Shown here one piece after another: positions 42,417 to 52,400 of a stretch of DNA of 64,000 bases. Every line of letters begins with the position of its first letter. The first letter of the stretch is position 1. The DNA is from a virus: IMG/VR virus record IMGVR_UViG_3300027782_004053, positions 1 through 64,000 of that record; one strand, given 5' to 3'. Position numbers and translations under genes: made by a program. The notes under the pieces are model-generated. The model made no database searches and was not told where the DNA came from. It saw nothing but the letters and a program-made list of their open reading frames with translations.

Positions 42417-44144
42417 TTATGCGCCAACTTCTTCAAACGAAATGCCCGATCTTGTAGCAATAAATGTCAATGATATGAAATTAATAGAACGTGCTGGCTT
42501 GACAAATATGTCTGCTCTAAATTCATTTCTATCAATTACATCACCGGTGTTGTTTGTGTCATCGCAAACAACTTTGAAATCCGTAATGCCACGTCGACCT
42601 TGAACATCTCTTAAGAAAGGCTCTATTAGATTTCTAAATTGTGATCTTGTAAACGGATCGTTAAATTCAAATAATTGGAATTTTGCAGCAGTTGCAATTG
42701 CTTTTTCCAATACAATAAACAATCTACGAACATTAATTCTATCAAATGCGCTAGGTTTTGACAACATAGTTTTGTCGCCGTATAGAATTGTTCCTTGACC
42801 GGGGAAGGATACTACAGGATTAACACCTGCTTTGTATAATGTATCCCTATCCGTCTTAGAAGGATTAAATGATAGTTTAACAACATTTCTAATTTGACCT
42901 CTAGAGAATCCGCCTGGGCTAAACCAAGGATCTGTTAGAGAATCAGTTCTCACGCATAGACCAGCAATGTCGCCATTTAATGGAACCCAACGATATTTGT
43001 CGTTATATCTATCATACTGATATTTCCATCCGGAATCCATAACAGCATAACTAGAATTAATATTTAATGTATTATTTCTCCAAGAAACAACACTGCTTGC
43101 TTGAGTGGAAGGAGAAACATTTACAACAGATTCTAAGCTAGGAGATACAAATACTACGCAATCTTTTCTATCTTCTGCAATTGCAACTAAGTTAGAAACA
43201 ACTGCTGCGGTATTTGACCAAGGTCCTGCAGGAATTAAATTAATATCATACAACTCATCGTTTGAGAAGTTGTTAAATCCTGCAATTACGTTACCTGCAG
43301 AAATATTTGCTTCGTCAGAAACGCCTTTGCTGAACGATACTGATACGTTTGTGCTAAGATTTCCAAATGCTCTGCCAACAACTGTGGTTCCCCATGTTGC
43401 AGTATTTGCAACTGAAGTTAATGGATGGTCCATAGACCAAACATATGCAGATTGATTATTAATTACATCTTTGTAATAGTTTGTAGATCCATCTGATTTC
43501 TTAGCATCGGATCCTTTGGATACATATGCAAATTTTTCTAATACTGTGTTTCTAACACCAGTTAAAACACCTTCTTCGTCAATAATAACAACGTGTAACT
43601 CGTCATTCGCTCCACCAAGAGATGCAGTAACGGTTGATGTTCCGGGAGCACTATTGAATTCTGATTGATATGGCCATGCGTTTCCAGAAAAACCATTATA
43701 AGCATTCCAAGTGTTTCCGTCAACCATTGAAACTTTTAAGGTATTTCCTATATCTCCGGGGTATTTAGCTGCAAATTCGCCCAAACCATTTCCGCCGTTT
43801 GATCTAGTAGAAATATAATCATCAATATTTTTAATTAATATTGCACTTGCACTTGCATTAGCAATTGCATTTTTAGCTGTTCCCTCGTTTACAACACGAA
43901 CAAGTTTTAGATTATTACCATAAGATAAGAAATTTGCTGCAGTATAGAAAGATGTATACGTCGCATCATTAGGTCCGCCGAAATATTTTACTAAATTATT
44001 CTCAGAATCGACAGTGGTAACTAGGCCAACAGGTCCCCATTGGAAGGCGCCAGCAAAACCGCCAGCTGAAGTAGCAACAGAAGGGACTATTGCGGTTAAA
44101 TCCTTTTCTTGTACTAATACGCCCGGTGAAAGCTGAAATGCCAT
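42417..44144 (-). CDS. gp18: Tail sheath protein gp18
   Basis: This 575-residue protein is the contractile sheath subunit. It has FQLSPGVLVQEKDLTAIVPS at the start, FAGAFQWGPVG, FGGPNDATYTSFYTAANFLS, and a C-terminal domain with NVRRLFIVLEKAIATAAKFQ and FEFNDPFTRSQFRNLIEPFL, all hallmarks of T4-type sheaths. T4 gp18 has 659 residues, so part of the outer domain is reduced. It begins a transcription unit: a late promoter lies 51 nt upstream, with an intervening hairpin and a strong AAGGAG site. Confidence 0.95.
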   Translation of the reverse strand: MAFQLSPGVLVQEKDLTAIVPSVATSAGGFAGAFQWGPVGLVTTVDSENNLVKYFGGPNDATYTSFYTAANFLSYGNNLKLVRVVNEGTAKNAIANASASAILIKNIDDYISTRSNGGNGLGEFAAKYPGDIGNTLKVSMVDGNTWNAYNGFSGNAWPYQSEFNSAPGTSTVTASLGGANDELHVVIIDEEGVLTGVRNTVLEKFAYVSKGSDAKKSDGSTNYYKDVINNQSAYVWSMDHPLTSVANTATWGTTVVGRAFGNLSTNVSVSFSKGVSDEANISAGNVIAGFNNFSNDELYDINLIPAGPWSNTAAVVSNLVAIAEDRKDCVVFVSPSLESVVNVSPSTQASSVVSWRNNTLNINSSYAVMDSGWKYQYDRYNDKYRWVPLNGDIAGLCVRTDSLTDPWFSPGGFSRGQIRNVVKLSFNPSKTDRDTLYKAGVNPVVSFPGQGTILYGDKTMLSKPSAFDRINVRRLFIVLEKAIATAAKFQLFEFNDPFTRSQFRNLIEPFLRDVQGRRGITDFKVVCDDTNNTGDVIDRNEFRADIFVKPARSINFISLTFIATRSGISFEEVGA

Positions 44145-44168
44145 CTTATTCTCCTTAAAGATTTTTAT

Positions 44169-44184
44169 ATAGTTTTATAACTAT
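44169..44184 (-). promoter_or_regulatory. Hairpin in gp18 leader
   Basis: A perfect inverted repeat ATAGTT-TTAT-AACTAT lies between the late promoter and the gp18 start codon. In the mRNA it would sit 25-40 nt before the AUG. It may stabilise the 5' end of the abundant sheath message; this role is a guess. Confidence 0.4.
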
Positions 44185-44194
44185 GATTACTATT

Positions 44195-44202
44195 TATTTA
44201 TA
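44195..44202 (-). promoter_or_regulatory. T4-type late promoter for gp18
   Basis: An exact CTTATAAATA is present on the minus strand in the 69-nt gap between the gp17 stop and gp18. A second TATAAATA-like stretch, AATAAATA, overlaps it immediately downstream. Confidence 0.8.
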
Positions 44203-44213
44203 AGTATAGCGTT

Positions 44214-45917
44214 CTAGACATTTTCCATCCATTTTGTTTTAAGTTTTTCAAGTTCTTTTGCAGGATCTTGCGAAAACCAAACATCGTCACCAATAATTTC
44301 AGGGGCTTCTTTTTCGGGGATCCCTGTATTTATAATTCCAAACGGGGTTAAATTCTCTTCAATTTGTTTAAACTGATCTTCATATAGTACTTTCCTCAAA
44401 TTTGTATCAGTTAAATCTTTGAAGAAAGGTTCGTTTGTTGCCCAGGAAAACAGAACCAAACACATAACCAAATCGTCATGATATCCTTCGTCCGCTTTGT
44501 GGGTTCCACGAACCTCAATAAATGTGGAAATTTCTTCAATTATTTCGGGATCGTGTATTAGTAACTTCTTACCCTCAACCAAACTCTTAAATGTCGTACA
44601 TCCTAGACGTTTTACTTGTTTAGTGGTTCTAATCCCTAGGCCTGCGCCTTGAGTAAAACCGCCAGACAAATATTGTCCAGATTTGCTATTATGACCAACA
44701 AAGAATACGTTTTCGTATTCTAAATCCATATACAATGAATCCGCTACCTGCTGCCCGTTATCGTTAATTTCAACTAAACAGTAAGCATTATTATAATCTT
44801 TTGCCATTTTATATATAATGTTCGGAAACATCAAAGGACTTACCTTATTACTTCTGTATTTAGCCACTACGGAATAAGGATATTCTGTAATGTCTAAAAC
44901 TGTAAATGCCGAGTAATCTCCCCCTACTCCGCGAGAAGTATCTGCAACTAGCATATAGATATGATTTATTCCTTCAAACGTTCCATCATCTTTTTTCTTT
45001 GCCCTGATTGGTTCAACCAATACGTCCAATCCCTCTTTTGTGAACACAAATTGTTTTGTGGACATTTGGGAAATTGTATCTGGAGAAATAAGGGTATTTG
45101 AAGAACCTAAGAAACGACATAAAACTTCTTGATTAAATTTTAATTCACCAAGCATTGCCTTTTGTTCTCCGGCCCACTTTTCGTCTCTGCCAGGGATTCT
45201 ACTGTAAGGGATAAACAGAGTAGTAAATCCGTTTAATCCTTGTTCCGCTTCGTTCCAGAATTTCCAGAAATGATTATATCCTAAGGGTGTAGATGTTAAC
45301 AGAATTTTTGTAGTGTTACCTGCAGAGATTGTAGGATAAACTGAAGTGAAAAAATCTTCTGCAACATTATTTGGAATAATTGCCGCTTCGTCGATATACA
45401 ACCAGTTTACAGACTTGCCTCGAATACCAGATCCGCTGGTTGCTGCAGTAAATACTTTAGAACCATTCTCAAGTTCAATATCGCCCTTGTTGAATGTCTT
45501 TACTCCCTGTTGCATCCACATAGGAAGCATTTCATACATTAATTCGTATCTTGAAAGAACTTCTCGGGCAGCCGAAGACTTGTTTGCCAAAATTGCAACT
45601 GTTTTATTTTCTTGGAATAACGTATACCAAAGAATACACGCCGCAGAAGTAATTGTTTTACCTTGTTGACGACCTTCCATTAAAATAACCTTACGATTAT
45701 TTAATATAACATCAACTTTTTCTTTTTGGCAATCGTATAACTTAAAAGGAATAAGACCCTTATCAAGTGATACAATTTTGCAATATGCTTCTATAAAGTA
45801 AACAGGATCCTGCATACAACGCATAAGCTCTCTTACTTGCTCTTGGGTGTATGATTCTACAATTCCAATTGGTTTAAGATTGGGATTGCCGTTATATGAT
45901 ACTGCTTTACTGCTCAA
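44214..45917 (-). CDS. gp17: Terminase large subunit gp17
   Basis: This 567-residue protein packages DNA into proheads. The ATPase half has Walker A EGRQQGKT at 81-88, Walker B WLYIDEAA at 172-179 and a coupling motif LLTSTPLGYNHFWKFW. The nuclease half has VADTSRGVGGDYSAF with D326 as first metal ligand, LVEINDNGQQVADSL and GYHDDLVMCLVLF for the later acidic ligands. The length is near T4 gp17 (610 residues). The start overlaps gp16 by 11 nt. It has no intein or intron, as judged from an uninterrupted frame. Confidence 0.97.
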   Translation of the reverse strand: MSSKAVSYNGNPNLKPIGIVESYTQEQVRELMRCMQDPVYFIEAYCKIVSLDKGLIPFKLYDCQKEKVDVILNNRKVILMEGRQQGKTITSAACILWYTLFQENKTVAILANKSSAAREVLSRYELMYEMLPMWMQQGVKTFNKGDIELENGSKVFTAATSGSGIRGKSVNWLYIDEAAIIPNNVAEDFFTSVYPTISAGNTTKILLTSTPLGYNHFWKFWNEAEQGLNGFTTLFIPYSRIPGRDEKWAGEQKAMLGELKFNQEVLCRFLGSSNTLISPDTISQMSTKQFVFTKEGLDVLVEPIRAKKKDDGTFEGINHIYMLVADTSRGVGGDYSAFTVLDITEYPYSVVAKYRSNKVSPLMFPNIIYKMAKDYNNAYCLVEINDNGQQVADSLYMDLEYENVFFVGHNSKSGQYLSGGFTQGAGLGIRTTKQVKRLGCTTFKSLVEGKKLLIHDPEIIEEISTFIEVRGTHKADEGYHDDLVMCLVLFSWATNEPFFKDLTDTNLRKVLYEDQFKQIEENLTPFGIINTGIPEKEAPEIIGDDVWFSQDPAKELEKLKTKWMENV

Positions 45918-46338
45918 TTGTATTACCGTCGTTATTATTTTTTAGCATCTTCATTAGTTCTGCGGTAGATCCAGCAAAAACTACATTGTTATTAGTAACA
46001 CTTCTAGGCCCTTCGGTTTTTCCGGGTTGCAAATCTTTGGCCTTTTTCTGTAACTCTAGTAAATCTTTTGCAACATCAGATACCGTTTTAATTAACTGGC
46101 CGGCAACTTCATATGTTCTTGGATGCTCAGAACTCTTTGCAAGCTCTATCATCTGGTCCAATGTATCCCCGCTTTTATGAATTAGCCCGCGCAAAGTATT
46201 TCGTGCAAGCTGATAATCTTCATCTTGATCTAAATCTCTTTGTGTGGAATCATTTACAATTGCCGGCAAGTCTTGTGTTTTTTCCGCTTCCGTTAACGGC
46301 AAATCAAATAATTTATCAAGTTCAGGAATATTTTTCAT
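45907..46338 (-). CDS. gp16: Terminase small subunit gp16
   Basis: This 143-residue protein precedes the large terminase with an overlap, as in T4 (gp16, 164 residues). It is helical with an acidic N-terminus (PELDKLFDLPLTEAEKTQ), a DYQLARNTLRGLIHKSGDTL helix, and a coiled-coil-like segment DVAKDLLELQKKAKDLQPG near residue 90, all as expected for the ring-forming small subunit that regulates gp17. The call rests on position and helical plan rather than on a sharp motif. Confidence 0.85.
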   Translation of the reverse strand: MKNIPELDKLFDLPLTEAEKTQDLPAIVNDSTQRDLDQDEDYQLARNTLRGLIHKSGDTLDQMIELAKSSEHPRTYEVAGQLIKTVSDVAKDLLELQKKAKDLQPGKTEGPRSVTNNNVVFAGSTAELMKMLKNNNDGNTIEQ

Positions 46339-47090
46339 TAAAAGTTTTCAAAGGTATCAGTAAACCCAATATCGTCACCAGGTTTTGCAGATAATGGCGA
46401 CGGCTCAACTGTAACTTTAGTTAGTTGTTGAGTTAATTCAGTATTATTAAAAGTTGTTGCAACTACTTTTCTAATAATTCCTTGTTTGTTAACAGGGCCA
46501 TAAAAATTAAGTTTCATTGTAAAATTTAAAGTCCAAACAATTGTTCTTTGTTGGTCGAATCCGCCTTCATATGTATCTTCAAAACTAACATTATCTAATA
46601 GTATAGGTAGATCGTTTTTAATTCCTAACTGAGGAATTGATTTAACCGTTAAGTTATAATCCGGATTAAAATATGGTAAAATTTGTTCAACTATCTGTAA
46701 CCCGTCATCTTGATTTTTTACATAAACAAAAAGAGATATATCAATGTTATATGGAGTAGGCGCATACTGCGCATCCAAGGTTGACGTCGAAGTATTTACC
46801 GATCTATTTTGTTGTATTGGGCTAATTTTTCTGGCAAAATCATAACTTAAAGTTGTCATCTCAAACGACATTCTAGGTACAATGACCTGGACATTCATGT
46901 CATCAACATTTGGTCTTTGTTGAATTCTTGCCAATGCCTTTTGTTTTGATGCATAAGAAATAGGCACCTTTAATACCTGTATTATATTTCCATCGGCATC
47001 TCTACGTTCAATAGTAATACTATTAAACATATTACCAAAGGCAATAATAGCTTTTCGTATGGTTCCCCAATAAAATCTTTGATCTAACAT
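46338..47090 (-). CDS. gp15: Tail sheath terminator/stabiliser gp15
   Basis: This 250-residue protein sits between the neck gene 14 and terminase gene 16, the T4 position of gp15 (272 residues), which caps the sheath and joins tail to head. It has FYWGTIRKAIIAFGNMFNSI at the start, VPISYASKQKALARIQQRPN and IVPRMSFEMTTLSYDFARKI, all familiar in T4-like gp15 proteins. A RTIVWTLNFTMKLNFYGPV segment lies near the C-terminus. Single-base overlaps with both neighbours suggest coupling. Confidence 0.9.
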   Translation of the reverse strand: MLDQRFYWGTIRKAIIAFGNMFNSITIERRDADGNIIQVLKVPISYASKQKALARIQQRPNVDDMNVQVIVPRMSFEMTTLSYDFARKISPIQQNRSVNTSTSTLDAQYAPTPYNIDISLFVYVKNQDDGLQIVEQILPYFNPDYNLTVKSIPQLGIKNDLPILLDNVSFEDTYEGGFDQQRTIVWTLNFTMKLNFYGPVNKQGIIRKVVATTFNNTELTQQLTKVTVEPSPLSAKPGDDIGFTDTFENF

Positions 47091-47839
47091 TATCTAAATA
47101 CCTCTCCAAAAGGATTCTTTTCGCTAAAATCTAATATGTCGGTAATATTAGTATCAAAATCCTCATTTCTAGCAGCTCCATCATCTGAGTGCAATGTAGA
47201 ATACGATTCTTGAATTATTGGACTTTCCGTGTTGTATTCAAATAATAACTCACTACCATCTTCTTGAGTTATCTCAAAATTCTGTACGTCTTCATTAATG
47301 ATATCTGGATAAGAATCAATTTCAGTAATTCCAGTTCGAATAACTTCGCTGGAGAATTGCATTAATTCGCAGAACAATTTATATATGTATAACTTACCAA
47401 CTTGATAGAAAGGCTGGCTTCCTTCAACCTTACGAATTTCAAAATATGAGTGTGTTAATGGAAAATATAATAAATCTCCCTCTGCTGGTCTAGGCAGAAT
47501 AGTATTACCTGTATTTCCCGCAACTTGTGTCCAACGTTTTCTAGAAACTATGAATGTTGCATCTTGTACTGTCTGAACACCAAATTTAGATAAGAAATCT
47601 CCAGGACCTTCAAACCCATTGCTGTTTTCCAAATACATCTCAATTGGGTATGCGTGTTCGTAATTGTTCAAAGGATCTTCGCCCAAAATACGGTCTTCGT
47701 TAAATGTTTTTCTAGGCAAATAATATAATTCAAATCCGTAAATCTTCAAGCATTCGATAACCAAATCCTCATAGAGATTTTGTTCCGATTGCCTGCCCAT
47801 TGGTACGCCAGAATGAAAGTATGGATTAACGGTTGCCAT
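47090..47839 (-). CDS. gp14: Neck protein gp14
   Basis: This 249-residue protein matches T4 gp14 (256 residues), part of the neck that completes the head for tail joining. It opens with NPYFHSGVPMGRQSEQNLYE, followed by LVIECLKIYGFELYYLPRKT and NEDRILGEDPLNNYEHAYPI, and has a FEGPGDFLSKFGV segment. These are the strongest gp14 signatures. It is separated from gp13 by a 70-nt gap that holds an unexpected plus-strand promoter-like sequence. Confidence 0.92.
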   Translation of the reverse strand: MATVNPYFHSGVPMGRQSEQNLYEDLVIECLKIYGFELYYLPRKTFNEDRILGEDPLNNYEHAYPIEMYLENSNGFEGPGDFLSKFGVQTVQDATFIVSRKRWTQVAGNTGNTILPRPAEGDLLYFPLTHSYFEIRKVEGSQPFYQVGKLYIYKLFCELMQFSSEVIRTGITEIDSYPDIINEDVQNFEITQEDGSELLFEYNTESPIIQESYSTLHSDDGAARNEDFDTNITDILDFSEKNPFGEVFR

Positions 47840-47853
47840 TTTCTAAATTTCTA

Positions 47854-47882
47854 TTGACAATCTATTGACACGATGTTATTAT
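47854..47882 (+). promoter_or_regulatory. Candidate antisense sigma-70-type promoter
   Basis: In the gap between gp13 and gp14 the plus strand reads TTGACA (47854-47859), 17 nt, then TATTAT (47877-47882). A second TTGACA lies at 47865-47870. It points against all genes and would produce an RNA antisense to gp13. No plus-strand reading frame follows it closely. Confidence 0.35.
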
Positions 47883-47909
47883 CTTCTATGAGCCTAGGTG
47901 ATAAGAATA

Positions 47910-48653
47910 TTATCCAACAAACATATCTACAGGCAATTCAAATCTAGATTGTATTTCTGTTTCAATTTGTCTTATTTCTTCTACTGCTTCTTGATACACT
48001 ATCTCACCATTAAGTGTTACACCTCCGGGAAGTTGTACGCCTGAGAACTTTTTCATGTTATCTCCCCATTGTCTTTTGATTAGGGCAGTTGCATACCTTT
48101 TAAGGAACATATCATTATATACATCCGTAAACACATCCGGATCTAATATTCTCCAGCATTCCACAATTACATATGTACCTGGAACCACGTCAGCTGCCCA
48201 ATCCATATCAATGAATAATCTATTCATGTGACGGTTAAACCGTATTGGTTTTTGACCAACGAGCAATTGGTTAATTAATTCTAATTCCTGTCTTACTTCT
48301 GTATAATAGATCAAATCTGTAGACATTAATGAATACAAATCGTTAATTAAAATCTGATACTTAATATCAAAGATATTTGTACCCGTAGATTTATTCATAA
48401 ACGGGAATACTCTTTCAACACCAACAACTGCATCCGATACTTCAATATATTGATCTGAAATATTGTTTGCCGTTATTTGGTGCTTAAGGTAAACTTTTTC
48501 TACAGCATCATAGTGATATTCTCTGTAGAATTGAAACGCATCATCTAAACGATCTTCAACTTGATCGTCATCTACATTTATTTCAATTACCGGAGAGCCA
48601 AGTCTACGTAGGCAATAATCTTTAAGACCTTGTCTGGATGTTACTGATGCCAT
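47910..48653 (-). CDS. gp13: Neck protein gp13
   Basis: This 247-residue protein resembles T4 gp13 (309 residues), which with gp14 seals the packaged head. It begins VTSRQGLKDYCLRRLGSPVI, then VEDRLDDAFQFYREYHYDAV, a block that is very characteristic of gp13 in marine T4-like phages. Later segments are NRLFIDMDWAADVVPGTYVI and a FLKRYATALIKRQWGDN block. It abuts the 109-residue gene with a one-base overlap and shows no anomaly. Confidence 0.92.
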   Translation of the reverse strand: MASVTSRQGLKDYCLRRLGSPVIEINVDDDQVEDRLDDAFQFYREYHYDAVEKVYLKHQITANNISDQYIEVSDAVVGVERVFPFMNKSTGTNIFDIKYQILINDLYSLMSTDLIYYTEVRQELELINQLLVGQKPIRFNRHMNRLFIDMDWAADVVPGTYVIVECWRILDPDVFTDVYNDMFLKRYATALIKRQWGDNMKKFSGVQLPGGVTLNGEIVYQEAVEEIRQIETEIQSRFELPVDMFVG

Positions 48654-48982
48654 TACCGTGTTACTCCTGGATTTACTGTGATTATGCCTTCAACTATTCT
48701 CAATACTGTAGATCCTATATTTGCCTCAACATCATACACATATCTTACTGGAACAAGATTTGATGTCTGTGTAGCAGTTAATGATAAATTAATATTACCG
48801 GTAGTTGCGTTTGTGATATTTGCAGTTAATGAAACTGCATTTGCACTATAGTATGATCTACGCATTTGACTATTTATGTCATACCCAGCAAGGGATATCG
48901 GATTTTTGCTATTATCCAAATATTGAATATTAGCAGAAAAAGTTGCGCCTTGATCTATTACTAAATTTTTTGTTGCTGCCAT
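48653..48982 (-). CDS. Small virion/tail-fibre-associated protein
   Basis: This 109-residue protein is probably a small structural protein with an immunoglobulin-like or BppU-N-like beta fold. It starts with LVIDQGATFSANIQYLDNSK, then PISLAGYDINSQMRRSYYSA, and ends with VLRIVEGIITVNPGVTR, a pattern shared with small proteins encoded beside tail fibres in T4-like marine phages. It has no motif of enzymatic interest. It lies between the tail-chaperone-like gene and gp13. Confidence 0.6.
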   Translation of the reverse strand: MAATKNLVIDQGATFSANIQYLDNSKNPISLAGYDINSQMRRSYYSANAVSLTANITNATTGNINLSLTATQTSNLVPVRYVYDVEANIGSTVLRIVEGIITVNPGVTR

Positions 48983-48983
48983 T

Positions 48984-49487
48984 TTATTCAGGCTTTGTTG
49001 GCCAAGTTATATTAAACGGATCTGTCTGTATAGTAATGTCTCTCAATGCTTGACGGTATGTTGCCCAAGCTTCTTTCGTTGTGAGCGGAACATCTGGTAA
49101 TTGAGTCCAATCTGTATTTTTTATTAATAATATTCGTTGCGCTCTTATATTTTGCCATTTTGCAGCAACTGATGCAACTAATTCTATTTCGGTTAATTCA
49201 ACAGGAGTTTCTTGTACCCATTGTTTTGTAGTATAATCAAATTTTGTTAATACCGATGGATTTGTATTTTCTGGTTTTAACACTGGGGTATTAGTGTCAA
49301 AATTATGATAGTATAAATCTATTGAAGACGTTGCTGGATTTGCATTTAGATCTCCGTAGGGTTCGTGAAAAATATCTCCTACGTAAATTTTTGAGGGATC
49401 TTCAAAATTAATATTTTCTTCAGGGGCATTTAAAGTTTCAGTGTATCGCCCATGTTCATCAAATCTGTGATAAGTAATATTTGCCAT
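48984..49487 (-). CDS. Phage tail assembly chaperone-like protein (Phage_tail_APC type)
   Basis: This 167-residue protein has the C-terminal pattern of the Phage_tail_APC family: NIRAQRILLIKNTDWTQLPD, then a KEAWATYRQALRDI segment and a NITWPTKPE end. The N-terminal 100 residues are variable and beta-rich (ITYHRFDEHGRY, YVGDIFHEPYG). Such proteins commonly lie directly after the tail fibre gene, as here (1 nt gap). They are thought to assist fibre folding or attach to it. Assignment is by motif. Confidence 0.75.
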   Translation of the reverse strand: MANITYHRFDEHGRYTETLNAPEENINFEDPSKIYVGDIFHEPYGDLNANPATSSIDLYYHNFDTNTPVLKPENTNPSVLTKFDYTTKQWVQETPVELTEIELVASVAAKWQNIRAQRILLIKNTDWTQLPDVPLTTKEAWATYRQALRDITIQTDPFNITWPTKPE

Positions 49488-49488
49488 T

Positions 49489-52400
49489 TTATTTTTTATT
49501 TAGTAACATTGTTAGTGAACCACTATAAATTGTATGATACATTAAAGGATATGCATACGCATTGGTTTGTCCTGATCTTCCAACTAATGTAATAGCATAA
49601 TTCCAAACCTGAGATGGTACGGAATAATCTACAAGGCCAATAATTGGATCATTGAATTTTCCATTAGCAGCAGGATTTGGCAAGGCAATCATATCTAAAA
49701 CAAATCTATACCAGCCAGGCCCGCCCGGAGTATTAATTGCTTGTGCTCCTAAACTTGTTTGTGCAACAATTAGTTTATCTCGTCTATATGAGTAAGCCGG
49801 CGTGTTTCCTAAAGCAGAAGATCCTCTACCTGATGCGTTTCCAACATCTAATACTTCTGTAGATATAGCTTGGAATGGTTGGTCAATAATAGTTATTTCA
49901 TTTGCACCCCATGCTTGGCCTGCCTGCCCTGGCGCGCCACCAGGCACAGTTTCCCAATAAGTTTGCGGATTGCCTGATTGATTTGAGCCTCCAAATGCTG
50001 CTCTTATTCTAAAATATTGTAATTCTGTGCGAAGTGGATTATACCTAACTGCCTGCGGATCACTTAACCAACCTATATAATTATCGTAACCTTGAAACTG
50101 ATCAAGTACATCTGTATATAAAGAAAGTATGCCAGTTATTGCCGTTTGATTTGGTATATATGTCCAACCAGTTGTTAACACATCAATTGAATATAAATTA
50201 TAGGTACTTTGACCAAGAATTCCGCGGGCGCCACCGCCTGCCAGTATTACTGGCGCAGATGTAGAAAGTTTTGTTGCAGCAACTACACCACTAATAGCAT
50301 TATTTTTAATATTGACAGTATCAACTGCATTAATTGCATTTGCGGTTAATGACCCACTAAATGTACCATTTGCGCCGTAAATATTTCCGCTGAAAACTAC
50401 ATCCCCTTGTATCTTACCTGTAGTAATAACACCAATATTTGCGGACAATGCAGATAATGATCCAACATTAATTTTATCTGCAGTAATTGCTCCTGCTAAA
50501 ATCTTGTTTGCAGTTACTGCATTCGTTGCAATTGCATCTGCGCCTATAGTGCCGTTAACTAACAACCCGCCATTAATATATGCAGCTATTGCAGACCACG
50601 CGGATCCTGTCCAAAATCTTGATTGAGAGAACGAACTAGGAGAACTTGAATTATATAAAGTGACTCTATCAAGTAATACTTTTGTTAATCCTACATTCGT
50701 TATTGCGGTTTCTGCATAAGTATCATTCCAAGAAGATAATCCTGCGACCCCATATATAAATTCTTTGTATCCTCTTTCTCCAGGCGCACCACTTGCCCCT
50801 GCTGCACCCGCTGGTCCAGTGGCACCTGTGGCGCCCGTTGATCCTGTGCCACCTGTAACAAATGTCGTCCATGTTCCGCTTTTATAAACATAAGTATTGC
50901 CATCTGTTGAATTTTTATATACGTTATTTTCTTTTATTCCGCTGCTTGGCGCTGTTGCATATGTACCAATGAATACAACTGGATTTTGAGATAATGCAGA
51001 AACAACTGATACATCACTTGTGCCGTCAAAAAATGTTACTGCACTTGAAAGTTTTCCAGACCCAAACAATACTGTTCCGTCGTCGGCCTTTATTGTTAAT
51101 CCTCTAGTATCAATTCTATCCGCAGTTATTGAACTTGCTGCTATTTGTGCTGCGGTAATAGTATTTGCTTTAATTTGTGCAGCTGTAATACTATTAGTTA
51201 ATATTGCATTTGCAAATAATGTATTTGCAGTAATTACCATACCGGAAACAGAATTCGCTCTAATTTGATCGCCAGTAATAGAATTGCCAACAATTGCATT
51301 ACCAAATATTGTGTTACCAATTAATACCATACCGGAAACAGAATTTGCCATAATCCTGTCACCGGTCAATGTATATGCCATAATAGCATTGCCGTAAATA
51401 GTATTACCTACAATGCTCATACCGGTAATTGTATTTGCCCTAATCCTATCGCCGGTTAAGGTATACGCCATAATAGAATTGCCATAGATTGCGTTTGCTG
51501 CAACCGATACTGCGGTAATTGCATTTGCTGCAATTTTATCTGCGGTAATTGCATACGCTTGTATAGCAGCAGCATACACTGCATTTGCCGCAATTTCTGA
51601 TGCCGTTACTGCTTGTGCAGCAATCTGATCTGCGGTAATAGTATTTGCTGCAATTTGCGTTGCGGTAATTGTTCCTGTAGCAATTTCTGTGGCAGAAATA
51701 ACTCCTGCTGCAATCTTACCTGCTATAATTGAGCTTGCTGCAAGCATTCCAGAAGTAATAGTTCCTGCCGCAATTTCTGAAGCACTAATTGCACCGGCTG
51801 CAATCTTGCCGGCTATAATTGCTCCAGATGCAATTTTATCTGCGGTAATAATTCCTGCTTGCAACGCCGCGGCATTAATTGTGTTTGCTCCAACTGTAGG
51901 AGTACCTGAGCCTTGAATATAACTATTATAACTATTCCAAGCGCCGCCCACATAAATGTATAAATTACTATCTGCAGTATAAAGAATTGTTCTACCGTTA
52001 ATTAAGTTTGTTGTTGGTTTTGGAGTAGTATTCCATATTTCAACTGTTGCAATTGAGGCCGCAGTTGGTGTAAATGCCGCTGCAGGTTTTACCCATGCGT
52101 TACCTTGCCAAATATATAAACCACCATCTGCCGCATTATATACTGCCTGGCCGTTTGCAGTTCCGTTTGCTGTTAATCCAGATACAATACCTACCTTAGA
52201 AACATTTGCTGCATTTGCTGCAATGGTATTAAATACGTTTGTAAAATTTGCAAGGGTATTTACATTAACTTGAGCTAACGCATTATTTAATGCATTTAAA
52301 TTTACTGGTTGTACATTTGCTAAAGCATTTCCTAATCTTGATAAATCAGTATATGTTAGATTTGCAAGTGCATTCCCTAAACCACTTAAATTTGTTGGTT

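Noticed and set aside
51109-51858. Regular 30-bp periodicity as a possible CRISPR array
   Set aside because: The units are coding, in frame, without spacers, and translate to a fibre repeat. No cas gene is present.
51689-51916. Low-complexity plus-strand frame rich in Ala, Ile and Pro
   Set aside because: It is the antisense reading of the fibre decapeptide repeats, so its apparent regularity comes from the repeat DNA.
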